NCBI GenBank assembly: GCA_013054445.1
Contig: JAAMPI010000027.1
Span: 28,605 to 92,604, forward strand
DNA: 64,000 nucleotides
Origin: Cudoniella acicularis
Lineage: Eukaryota > Ascomycota > Leotiomycetes > Helotiales > Helotiaceae
Direction: 5' to 3'
Shown here one piece after another: positions 24,133-34,875 of this stretch. How positions within the stretch are numbered: the stretch's first letter is position 1; the number at the start of each line of letters is the position of its first letter. The notes beneath the pieces are model-generated. The model ran no database searches. It saw only the letters and a list, made by a program, of their open reading frames with translations, and was not told the origin of the DNA. The position numbers were made by a program, and so were the translations under genes.

Positions 24133-25517
24133 TTGCAAAATGTTCTATTATGAGTAACAGTAAAATATTGCCCAAATAATGTCAAAATAAAATAGGGGCC
24201 TAGGAGAAATATAGAAGAGAATGAGAGATGCTTCTCAGGAAGTTTCAGGAAGACTTTTGGTTTTGTATTGTACTCTATCAGCGATGCAGAGGCCGTATAA
24301 CAGCGTAAGATCGAGCGTCATCGTGCAACCACCCACACAGTGCCAAGTGCATGGCGCAGAGCTTGCCCAGAAAAGAGTAAGGGTGACAGAAAGAGCCGCA
24401 CTTCTCCCCCAATCGTGTCTCTTGGATGCACCGGATCGAGGCTGACGTGCGGGCCTCCTTCTAAAGGGGGCACGGAAGCAGAGTGGATGAAGAAACCGAG
24501 CCGACAGTCTTTATATCTGTATGGCTGGAGAATTTTATCGTGCGAGAACCAGTGAGGGGTTTTGTTGAGATCCTCAATTATGGCACTGAGTAGGCTTCTC
24601 AAGACTCGACAGAATTCGGGGTTGTTTTACTACCCAAAGTCACCGACCCTAAAGAGACGCAGACACTAGATGACGAAACGGCAGACTGGTGCTCACTTCT
24701 GACTGTATTTAAGTCCGGAGGAAGCATTCTGAAGTTCCCGATCAGTTCGGACATCTGTCCGGGAGCCGAGTACAGGAAAAGCTAACGAGTATGCAGAGTA
24801 GGTGGTGTGGACAAGGTTCTGGGCAAGTCTATGATGCGGGGCGAACGCTCTTGGGAAGAGTGGCGCGCATAAGCGATAGACTGAGTGCCCATGGGGAAAA
24901 GCGGAGAGACGGGAGGAGATCGTAGACTGCATGCGCGATGTGGCCAAGATCGACACGGCCTCTGACGACAGCTCAAGAACACCAAACGCGGCACTCTTAA
25001 TTATAAGCGGCTAGGACCGTTTCGACAATGATTCCGATCACATGGGATTCTAAAAGTCTGCATCCACAAATAGGGGGGGCTTCGGCAATTTGACTAGGTT
25101 GGTGTTCCTGCCGCCTTGCTACGGCGTCGGGTGTCGATGAAAAGCAAAGTGATCTCGTAGAGAAGTCTCTCATCGTTGTTTGAGTATATTCGGTAGACGC
25201 CGAGAATTGTTTTGGGTGTAATAGACGGCATAGCAAAATGCGAGGCCGAGAAAATCGTGACAATTAGGTTTGTGTATGCAAGAGCCGTGTTAGAAGCTGG
25301 ATTTGACATCGGTCACGAGCTTTTTCACACGGAGCTGTTAAGATATCGATACAACTATCCTAGTTGAGAATATGCACCAAATATTTTCCCAGGTATCCTG
25401 GCTAGGATTGTTAGGTATGTGCGTAGACATGTCCGAGGATGTTGAATTCGGGTTGGAAGAAAGGTTGCTTGCAGTCCAGTCGCAGTTCTCCTCGGGTGCA
25501 TTTCGCATCCCGGGAGT
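24133..25517. other. Intergenic, no gene supported
   Basis: Open frames on both strands at 24221-24602 and 24693-25309 overlap one another and have no domain, signal peptide or splice support. Confidence 0.4.
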
Positions 25518-26677
25518 TTAAGAGCTCGATTCTGCAACCGTAAGGATATCGGTGTCAAGATCCAATTGCCGCCATTTCCCCATCGCTGTTTGAGGTCGTT
25601 CGGCCGCATTGCTTGCTCTGACTGCTCCACCAACCATATATGCCATTCCTAAAGCGGACAACTCCATTTCCACATCAATAACAGGCCGTCCTTTGAAGAT
25701 GATGTTGAAATCCTGGAATGTTGCCCCCTCCTCAAGCGACGCACTGTCCTCTATGTTTTTCTTCGCGATGGGAACCTGAATGTCCAAAATTTCTAGCTCT
25801 TTCAACCACGGAGCAAGTAAAGCTTCCCCTGTCATCTTAACGTATGCCTCTCGCAAGCACCACATTGCATAAAATCGTCGTAATTTCGCATCAATAACCA
25901 AATTGCTGTCGATCTCGACCTTCTCTTCCTCGCCGTCAGGGCCCTTGCTGACCTTCACGTGGACCTTTGTATTTCTTCTCTGACACCTCGATAGCGTATC
26001 TCTGCCATATCCAGCTATGTGTATGCCGTCGAGTCCCAAATCTCTCTCACTGACAGGCCCTAATTTCATGAGATTCAGTTCGCTCTCAGCAAACACATCC
26101 CCATGCATATCAACCCAGTCAAAAAACCCATCTTTCTCAATACTCTCGTAATCTCTGCTTAATCTTTCGTTGGCACAAACAACATCTGTGCCAACATCCA
26201 CATGACCCTGGAACCCAATAGCAGCGATCAGGCTCACAATTCCGGCTTGATGGCTGACATTGAAATCAATGGGCACGTGATTTGGACTGGTGGAAGGTGG
26301 GATGAAACATGGTTTCCCATTTGTGCCGCGGGATATGGTGCTTTGTGACCAGGGCACATTGCAGTATTTGGTGATGATGAGATGTTTGAGAAGATGGGAG
26401 ACGAGGCTCATTTTGGCATCTCTGACATGATAATATTTCAAGACGGAGACTTGTTCGGACTCGGGGAGAAGGGCCAAGGGACGAGAAGCCTAAAACCCGT
26501 CAGCTCTTTCAGAGTGGAGAAAATGAGTAGGCGAGATTCTGAAATCCTTACAACAGTCTTGAGTTCCAGTACTTCATTCCGGGTCTTGGACTTTTTTGGC
26601 ACTGGCCATAGAGGTCGAGTATCGACAAGCCATTGTACGATCCTCGGCCCAGGGCCGTCCTCTGATGCCGAAGCCAT
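25518..26677 (-). CDS. npgA: 4'-phosphopantetheinyl transferase, Sfp/NpgA type
   Basis: Activates carrier proteins by moving the phosphopantetheine arm of CoA to a serine. In filamentous fungi the NpgA type serves polyketide and non-ribosomal peptide synthases and the alpha-aminoadipate reductase of lysine synthesis. 365 residues, two exons: 26677-26552 and 26489-25518, with one 62-nt phase-0 intron. The family signatures are intact: FNVSHQAGIVSLIAAIG, VGTDVV (Mg-binding Asp), a family-typical spacer with FAESELN, and the second metal motif and catalytic helix RFYAMWCLREAYVKMTGEAL. The start ATG at 26677 leads into GPRIVQWLVDTRPLWP, the usual first strand. An O-methyltransferase lies directly upstream on the same strand. 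The gene symbol is by family similarity. Confidence 0.92.
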
Positions 26678-27003
26678 AATAATAGCGTGACAGAAGGTTG
26701 TGGCGATGAAGGATGAGAGACACTCAAGACATTTTAATTGTGGAGCAATGTTGTGAGATGTCTTCGGGCGATGAAGTCGATTCCCCAAAGCAAACACAAA
26801 TTTACGCGACGTGTCACCCACGTGACTATCGATTCAAACACTGAATCTCAAGTGATATTGAGCACCAAGAATCACGGAATTTGTTCTCAAATGTGTCCTT
26901 AAATTTGTTTCATGATAAATTCAACGCTAAGGCCAAAGACTACGGTGCAATCAGGCCACGAATCACTATTCTAATAATCTAATTCTCTTCCCTCTAAAAC
27001 CCA
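26678..27003. other. Short spacer between two co-oriented genes
   Basis: 326 nt between the O-methyltransferase stop and the transferase start. It must contain the 3' end of one and the promoter of the other. No motif was recognised. Confidence 0.4.
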
Positions 27004-28427
27004 TCACTTCAAGCGACATTCAATGACCGTCTGATCTCCAGCTTTCGAGATCCATACCTTTACTAAGGTTAAGCCCACCGAGTCAAGCAAATCCGAGAAC
27101 TCTGTTGCAGTCCTTTCTTTTCCTCCAATGCAGAACATGATGATATCCAACATATACAGGTATTTGTTAGCTCCAGCTTTCACGGGAATCACCATTTCTC
27201 CAATCAAAAGTGTCGAGTCTTTTGCCATTGCATTTGCCGTATTCTGGAGAATAATCTTGGCCTGGATGTTTTGCCAGTTATGTAGGATGCGACGAAGATA
27301 ATAGATATGGGCGCCTGTCCGTGAATTAGCTTTGTCTTGCGATTGATGGAAGAACATGGAATTACCTTTGATGGGTTGCGGCTGGAAGAAGTCATGAGGC
27401 ATTTTCTCGATGACCTTTAGCTCTGCATTTGAAATAGAGTCCAGGACGGGTTTCCTGTCTTGCAAAATCCATTTTCCTAATGCTGGAGTCACTTTATCCC
27501 CAAGCTCATCCATAATCGAGATCAGACTCTGGCCTCGTCCACCGCCAATATCAACAATAAACGCTCTCTCCCCAGCCGCGTTGTCGATCTTTTCTACGAG
27601 CGACGCCAGAGGGTAAAGACCTAGAATGCGATGTGCGGCCTCTTTCGTCACCATTCCTTTGTCGAATCTCGCAAGGCGATGTGGCTGCTCTGACACGATT
27701 TCGTAAAAGTTCTTTCCTTCTTGATCATTAGCCCAGGCGAATGGGGATGTTTTTGCGCTGTATATGGCGGATCCATCGTGGGTTGCGAGATAATCTGGTA
27801 TTCGCGCTGCTACAGGTGCCATTTCTTCCATGCTAAAGGAGTTAATATGAATCCCGGAGATACTGAGAAGGGAGTGTATACAGGAAAGTGAAGAAGTCAA
27901 TCTCAGATCTTTCGATGTAGACTAACGAGAATTTGGTATGCGTGTATTCGTTTTCACCAACAGAATCAAAGATTCCATATGCAGCAAGTTGTCTCATCAT
28001 CCGAACTGGAATTATCATTTGTTAGACATTGCAACTCCAAATAAGGGAGACATATACTGAAAACTAACTAAGTATCTCCTCCTCGACTTTCAAAATTGAA
28101 GCGAGCTCCTTGGCAGTAATACTGCCATCTCGGGGAATATGGTTTAGAGCCTCTAACTTGAGAACAGCTCGTAGTGCTGCAGTTCCTGTAAACTGGAAGT
28201 ATAAAACATGTCAAACCGATGGGACCTTTAGTTGAGATTGGAAAAGTACGTACATTGGTGAGATGTCTATACATTGCTAGTATAGGATCATCCAGCTGAT
28301 GGTGTATCTCCTCTATCTTTCCTAAAAGTGACAGTCGTGTGGAATCGTCTAGCTCATCTAGATTAGTTGATTTGGCAGCTGCAAGTAGCGCCTCTAAATC
28401 TGCGATAATTTTCGAACTAGAAGACAT
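27004..28427 (-). CDS. SAM-dependent O-methyltransferase, COMT class
   Basis: Methylates a hydroxyl on a small molecule, often in secondary metabolism; the substrate is unknown. 384 residues from the ATG at 28427. An upstream in-frame ATG at 28583 would add 52 residues. Five exons: 28427-28254, 28192-28069, 28005-27927, 27832-27366, 27314-27004; introns 61, 63, 94 and 51 nt, all in phase with one another. The N-terminus is a dimerisation-type helical region and a winged-helix stretch (ITAKELASIL, MMRQLAAYGIFD). The SAM site is IVDIGGGRGQSL. The acidic cofactor region and HIYYLRRILHNWQ follow; in this class that motif holds the catalytic His. LLIGEMVIP and the C-terminal KVWISKAGDQTVIE complete the fold. 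Its placement next to the carrier-protein transferase may be chance. Confidence 0.88.
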
Positions 28428-29196
28428 CCTGCTTGCTTTTAGATGAGTAGCGAAACGGTCGCACAACTTGGTTTGTCGTGAAGTGGGATGTTGAGGGGTA
28501 ATCCTGGAGCTTACGGAGCTACCCCGCGACAGCCGTTCAAAAGGTGGGGCAAATCCTCCGGTGGCGGTGAATTCCGGACTCATTCAGTCTGATTGGCACC
28601 AGGATGGTAGAAAAAGGGGGCACGCGTGTAATGTTGAACACATACGTCCGACTTCGGACTTTCCTCATAGTGAATCAACAACGATATATTCAATATATGT
28701 TGGTTGTACATTTTCACTCCATAATCGAAAATTAAATTAAACAGGGGAAAAGAAGCTCAACTTCAATGGTACAGAAGTTGTCGGTCAATAGAAAATCTCT
28801 TTTAAGTCAAACAGCTTCTAGTAGGACTTCGCGGCAACAACTTTGCAACGAAAGTTGCACAATTTTAGCACTTGCTAAATGAAACAAAGAATTGTGGCAA
28901 TCCTTTTTCTCATAACAATATTCTATTGTAGTATCTTCAAAGAAAGACAAAGCCTCACTGTAAATTTAATCATAACAAGGATGCTGTTTCTATAGCCCTT
29001 TGAAGACAGTCTTCTGTCTATCAGAAGTTGAACAATTCTTCTCGCTGGAAACAGCAATGTTGAGAAAATTTAGAAATTTTCCAAGTAATATTTCGAAATC
29101 GATTATTTGAAAAACTGGTCCTCGAGTAAAACAAACATAAAATTATAAACAATTAAATATCACTAACAATTGCCCGTATAAACAGCAGGAACAACC
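28428..29196. other. AT-rich intergenic region
   Basis: Holds the O-methyltransferase promoter. From about 28620 to 29190 the sequence is AT-rich and without coding signal. It could be old RIP-altered sequence, but no repeat partner is visible in the window. Confidence 0.4.
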
Positions 29197-29693
29197 ATGA
29201 CAACAAACAGTAGAGTAAACCCCCAATTACAGGAAAATCCATGCAAGGAAATCCCCGAAAGTGTTAAAATTTTCCATACAGCACCGCTTTTCGAGTTTCA
29301 AGGAAGCTGCGTGCTAATCGCACTGAGCAGCGCAGATGCCATTCGCTGGAGACAAGCAAATGCCAACCATATCGGAGCAAGAAAGCAAAGGGGCTTGTTC
29401 AGGTGGAAATTTCAACCGGAGAGGGAACCTTGATCGAAGTCGAGGATTGCGAGGAGGAACATCCGCTTGAAAAGGTAGACAAATATGACAACGATGGTTA
29501 CTACTCAAAGGTAAGATTTACCTGGGAGAAAGACGCGATCCTGGTCTTCGTGCAAGAGGAGAATGCGATAAAGTTGTGGAACGGGCCACAATCTGTGGAG
29601 GAGCTCGTATCTCAGTATGAAGAAAAGCAATATCCGAGAGCTTCAATAATGGCGGATGGCCGTGTGGCGATTGTGAGAGAAGCTGTAAATTAG
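29197..29693 (+). CDS. Small hypothetical gene split over two frames
   Basis: The ATG at 29197 starts a 78-residue frame. The plausible C-terminal part lies in another frame, reading through GLVQVEISTGEGTLIEVEDCEEE and further acidic, strand-rich sequence to a stop at 29693. Together they would give about 165 residues. No GT donor suitable for an intron is obvious near 29370-29400, so a one-base break or an unseen splice is required. No known family is recognised. It sits in a poor, AT-rich neighbourhood, so it may be a remnant. Confidence 0.3.
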
Positions 29694-30507
29694 CTTTCAA
29701 ACACTTCACCAGAAAGGTGGGAGGAATTGCCAAACGAGTAAATTAACTCTAAATTCGAATCTAGTTGATCTTGATTAAAATGATAATTTGCCCAAACTGA
29801 AACGTGTAAGAGTTATTGAGGATGCTTGTGATTTGATGCTGTTGTGATTGATAATATGGAACAAAAAGAAAGGGGCAAGTGAAGGGTGAAATCGGACTCC
29901 ATTCCGGGCGGGCGTTCATTCGTTCCTTGGTATGACCAAGCAACCTGGAAATACGCGAGGGCGGGAAACCGCTAAGCCCAGTCTAGATGTCCCCAGCTAT
30001 TGTGCAATCTGAACGCATCTCTCGGTCGCCGTGAATAAATTGCTGCATTTTAATTAGTCAACAAGCGTTGCAAACTTCGGAGTAGATCTAGTTCCGATCC
30101 GATTTTTACTCCAGGATTTCAGAATTGAGAGCTTCAGAGCTTCAAGCCAAAACCCACTACGGAGCGTACTGTGCTTACTAATTATCCCTCCGCGGTTTCA
30201 AAGTACTCGAGTGTCTTGCGCCGGCGACTTTCTTTGTGAGGCGCTTTATGTCTCCGACTTCATTAGTTGGTTTTGTCAGCCAACATTGATCAGACTTCGT
30301 AGCACTGATTGAGAAGCGCAATAGCATCACCGCATGCGTCAGTCTGTCGCCTTCTTGCTCTTGTTCATGCATATATAAGTTCAGTATCCTGCTCCTTTCC
30401 CCCGGCTTGTGCTGCTAATCTGCCTTAACCACCAGGATTTCAAAGTATCTCCAATCACCCCACATCACCAGACCACACGACCACAACCACTCAATCAAAC
30501 AACAAAC
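29694..30507. other. Intergenic with promoter of the NmrA-like gene
   Basis: No gene supported. A TATA box near 30372 is listed separately. Confidence 0.45.
30372..30379 (+). promoter_or_regulatory. TATA box of the NmrA-like gene
   Basis: TATATAAG, 129 nt upstream of the ATG at 30508, followed by a pyrimidine-rich stretch (CTCCTTTCCCC) typical of fungal transcription start regions. Confidence 0.55.
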
Positions 30508-31405
30508 ATGACAACTAGAAAACTTCTTGTTACTGGCGCAACTGGCAAGCAAGGCGGTGCCGTTGTCGAAGCCCTCCGCGCAAACTCTGCCAACTTCCAA
30601 ATCCTCGCCCTTACTCGCAATGCCTCATCTGCGAAAGCCAAAGCCCTCGCCGCTCAGCCAAACGTCACCGTTGTTGAAGGAGACTCAACAGACCCAGCAT
30701 CCATCTTCGAAGCCCACAAGCCGATATATGGCGTATTCAGTGTCACAACCTTCACGGACAAAAAAGATCACTGAAGAGAAGCAAGCTTTTGGTCTCGTCG
30801 ACGAATCAATCAAAAATAATGTTGAACACTTTGTTTTTACCTCTGTAGACAGAGGCGGACCGGGGGTCAGTGAAAAAAACCCTACAGATATCCCACATTT
30901 CCTGGCAAAACACAAAATTGAGGAGTATCTAAAGGATCAGATCAAGGCAAAGGGATCGAAGATGCAATACACGATACTGAGACCAGTGGCTTTTATGGAC
31001 AATCTTACCAATGACTTCATGGGTAAGGGGTTTGCTTCTATGTGGGGTGGTGTTGGCTCGAAACCGCTCCAGCTTATCTCAACAAGGGACATCGGGCTAT
31101 TTTCCGCGAGAGCCTTTCAGCATCCAGCCCAATACAAAAACAAAGCGGTCTCTCTTGCCGGAGACGAGCTGAACTTGACACAAGCGAAGAAAGTTTTCAA
31201 AGACACACTTGGATACGATATGCCGGAGACATGGGGGTTTGTCGGCAGTGGACTCAAGTGGATGATCTCTGAATTGGGAACAATGTTCAAGTGGTTCGCA
31301 GATCAAGGCTACGGAGCCGACATTGCTTCCTTGAAGAAGGAGGAGCCAAAGCTGCAGAACTTCAGCGAATGGCTTGCGGAAACGAGTACTTTCAAAAAAC
31401 AGTAG
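30508..31405 (+). CDS. NmrA-like NAD(P)-binding protein, one-base frame break
   Basis: A Rossmann-fold protein of the NmrA/HSCARG group (atypical short-chain dehydrogenases, often redox sensors), 298 residues if repaired. The N-terminus has the dinucleotide motif VTGATGKQGGAVVEAL (TGxxGxxG), then ILALTRNASS and the conserved YGVFSVTTF. The frame breaks in the six-A run at 30760-30765: as given, it stops at 30774. Reading with five A gives DKKITEEKQAFGLVDES and then continues unbroken through HFVFTSVDRGG, YTILRPVAFMDN, LISTRDIGLFSARAF and the C-terminal helices. An alternative 46-nt intron from the GTATTC in GVFSV would keep a frame but would delete a conserved strand, so I prefer the frame-break reading. 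Confidence 0.75.
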
Positions 31406-33672
31406 GAAGGATAGTAATTTGCCTTCGCAGGTGCGCGAATACCGGCTCGGTTTAGTAACTTGCTCTTTCGAACAGGTTGGAGTTCGGCGGCTCTTTTTTG
31501 TATCAAATTAGTATTTTTGGGTTTTAAAGGAGGAAACTTATCCAAATGAATGTAATTTAAACACAAATCTTATCTCTTTTCATTTTATCTATTAACAATC
31601 AGAATCCCGTTTTTGACAACTCTAAGTTAAAAATCTCATACTTTGTCACAACGGAGATGCATAGCCGCACTAGAACTTCAAAGCTAGCAGTCGGGTAAGT
31701 CCTCCACTCGATCCCGAAATATGAAACCACAGACTCACAAAGACTGATACCCGAATAGGATATGCAGTTTTCTTACGTCAAGCCATTAAGAAAAGCGCCA
31801 CGAAAATCGGCGTCGCCGTCGATGCCGTCTACGACAACTTCCAAGGCCATGAAGGATTTCAAGAAGTTTACGTTCTGTTGTTCCTTAACTGGCATTGCTC
31901 GATTTAGAAGCAACTTACAATCAGGAGGAGTTGAGTTATAGTGGTAGAGAAATGTACGTTATGGTTTCATATTGGGTTTGCTGCATCTTGGGTAAGACGA
32001 GAGGCCCTCCCTCGACCCTCGAGATGCACTGGATTCATTCGTAATCAGCGATTACGCCCCCAAAGACTATCTTCAAAAGCTTACCAGCCTTCCCGCCAAT
32101 CCATACCACTCTATCCGTAAATCTCAAAAGTCAAGAGAATGGAGCCAGCCACATAGGCATCGACGTCCCAAAGTCCTCACCGAGATGCAGATGCATGCAA
32201 CATCACCAATTCAGAATATTCTACCGGATTTCCGGGGAGCCTCTCAATAGTGAGATGTTTCAAGTATGAATCAATTGGTTGGTATCTTTGGTCATGGGAA
32301 AACTCAGATGTTGTAAGCAGCCGAAACGTGGAGATGCCTCCAAGACTACGTACTCGATCTGCGACCCAAGATGCTGTGTGATGGGAAGAGCCCTAGGGGC
32401 CTCTTCCGTGGACTAATTCAAGGCCGGCTTATTTTGCCAGAATTCTCTCCGAAGGGTATGCGGTCGCTCTAAGCTTACTTCAATATTGTTCGATCGGATA
32501 CTAAATTTAAGTTATAAGTCCTAGCTGTGAAGTCTACTGGGTTGGGTAAAGCCACATCTGATTTTGCAACCCAGCACAGCTGTGCCGTTGAATTATTCTT
32601 CTGCAAAGCTAATCAAAGTCATTATTCTAGAACTCTTTGCGCTTCTTCACTTCTTTGCGTTTAAACCATTCGGTGGTTGGGTGGAAGCAGGAAAGCGGCG
32701 TTTTCCCTCGGGGTCCGGATAGGAGCCGAGCTTCCGGATAGATGTGTGACGGCATGAAGTTTGACGTCGTGTTTCCTCAAACAAGTGTTCGTGTCGTAGT
32801 GGCTGCTGATTTTAAATCCTGTTGTAAAGTGTTTTGGGTGCGCTTTACGTAGGATGGCGAGGCAGGCCAAGAAGAGAGACCCCGATTGGTGTGAGGGGTG
32901 TGCATAGGCTATGATTGCCTATTCTGTCAGTAATGCCCCGTTGGGTATCTGCAATAAGGCAATGGTTCTTGAAGCTCTTTCGGGATAGACGGCAACATTT
33001 ATATTGCAATAGGAGGAAAGTGTTCCTTCCCGTCCGCTCCCCTCATATTTACTTCTGTTATTCTGAAGAGGGTACATGAAAATATATAGCTAAAATTTAT
33101 TAGCCAAAATTCGTCAGATGGATTGAATGCGCCTTTTTGCCTGGATTAGTAATCTAGTATTTTTTATCAGCCACTGATCTCAAAACCCATGCAAGCTTAT
33201 AAAAAGCTCAGGGTGCGATTGGGAAAAGTCTCATGGTCGTGCGGAGACTCAGAGTCTATGAAAAAATGTGCAGATCTCTCTTTAAGCCAATTACTACTTA
33301 CAAAAAATGGCAATGAAAAAGTTTCTTGTGGTGGAAATAGAGTTATCCCCAGCTTGTGGGGGAAAGGATGTTATGTCCGAGACGACGACGGAGAAGCCAT
33401 CAACTACAAAAGCTTGCGACAATCAGTTCTGGATTGCACCGTGTGCATTGTTTATATCTCCACTGGGCCTAGCTTCAAAAGCACCACTTTCCTGTATATA
33501 AGAGGCCTCCCACCCCGAGATCCAGTACTCTTCCTCTTCTTCTTCAATCAATCCTACATCTTTATCTCCACAGATCTCAATTCTCGGTCTTACAGTTCGG
33601 ATAGTGCCCGCATTTAAATCATTTAAATTCCGAAGAAAATCAAGAAGTCCGAAGTCGGAAAGTAAAATCGAG
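31406..33672. other. Long intergenic region with possible decayed coding
   Basis: A stretch at about 31760-31905 (plus) reads like coding sequence (KKSATKIGVAVDAVYDNFQG) but cannot be tied to a start, a domain or a clean splice. The rest has no supported gene. The promoter of the MDR dehydrogenase is at the end. Confidence 0.35.
33495..33502 (+). promoter_or_regulatory. TATA box of the MDR dehydrogenase gene
   Basis: TATATAAG, 171 nt before the ATG at 33673, followed by a pyrimidine-rich tract (CTTCCTCTTCTTCTTC). Confidence 0.55.
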
Positions 33673-34875
33673 ATGACAACCCACCAGGCGCTTGTCCTCA
33701 ATTCCACTTCCGCTCCCCTATCCTTCGAAACCCGTTCAATCCCGGTCGCAGGACCAGGAAGTGTTGTCATTCGAGTCCTTGGAACCTATATTCTCCCCTA
33801 CCTATCGTCCATCCTTGACGGCTCCCTCCCGTATGCACTCTATCCTCCACTCGTCCCAGGCTCGAACTGCATTGGTCGCGTGCACGCGGTTGGTCCCGAT
33901 GCCACTTCTTTGTCAGAAGCACAGTTAGTTCTCTGTGATATGACAGTGAGAGCGAGAGATGATCCGAGCAAGGCGATTCTGATGGGACTTCATGGCGGTG
34001 CTGCAATGAGGCTGATGGAAGGAGAGTGGAGAGACGGCTGCTTTGCGCAATATGCGAAATTCCCACTAGAGAACTGTTTCGCGCTCGATGAGGAGCTGCT
34101 TTGTGGAAAGATGGGATATACGATTGAGGATTTGTGTACAATTCCAAGTGAGTTGTCTTTCAAGTTTCAGCGATTTACGCGAAAATATTCTGCAAGTAAA
34201 CAGCAATCAACACTTGAATGCTAACAACCATGCGCAGGTTTTCTGGTGCCATTCGGCGGACTTTCCGACATTGGCGTACTTCCAGGTGATACCGTCATCG
34301 TCGCACCTGCCACTGGTAGATTTGGAGGTGGTGCAGTAACGACTGCTCTGGCAATAGGGGCTAGCGTCGTTGCTTGTGGAAGGAACGAAGGTGTACTAAC
34401 TGCCATGAACAAAGTTTTCGGTGACACAGGGAGACTTACGACATTGATCCTCACTGGAGATGTCGAAAAGGACACTAAAGCAATGATAAAGGCAGCAGGA
34501 AATGGTGGAAAGGGAGCAGATGCATATATCAATTTCTCACCCGCGGCAGCAGCGGGCTCGACACATATCTCTGCCGCACTTGCGGCTTTGAAGTTTGGTG
34601 GAAGAGCTGTATTCATGGGCGGTATCCCGGGAAAAGTTCAGATTGATTATATCTTGGTTATGTTGAAGAGCTTGCGAATTCAGGGAAAATTCATGTATGA
34701 GAGAGACACGGTAGCCAAGATGGTTAAGATGATTGAGAAAGGAAATTTGAAATTGGGCGAGATGCACACTGGGGCAAAGACAGTTGCAAAGTTCGGGTTG
34801 GAGGATATCCAAGAGGCAATGCAAGTGGCGAAGAAAGAGAGTGGTTGGGGAAAGCAAGTTGTGCTGTTGCCTTGA
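33673..34875 (+). CDS. MDR-superfamily dehydrogenase (quinone oxidoreductase / alcohol dehydrogenase-like)
   Basis: A 370-residue NAD(P)H-dependent medium-chain oxidoreductase. Two exons: 33673-34147 and 34238-34875; the intron is 90 nt, phase 1. The ATG is preceded by an in-frame extension that starts only with GTG, so it is not used. The GroES-like half contains YPPLVPGSNCIGRVHAVGPD. The Rossmann half contains DTVIVAPATGRFGGGAVTTA, which replaces the usual AxxGxxG glycine motif, then ACGRNEGVL and YINFSPAAAAGS. The catalytic and structural zinc cysteines of classical alcohol dehydrogenases are not visible, so it is likely zinc-independent. Its substrate is unknown. A strong TATA box lies upstream. 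Confidence 0.85.

Noticed and set aside
24221..25633. Overlapping short frames in the aquaporin-transferase gap
   Set aside because: Frames on both strands overlap; none has family features.
31657..31907. Possible two-exon gene with a GTAAGT donor
   Set aside because: The acceptor needed for the good-looking second frame is out of phase with the donor; no family recognised.
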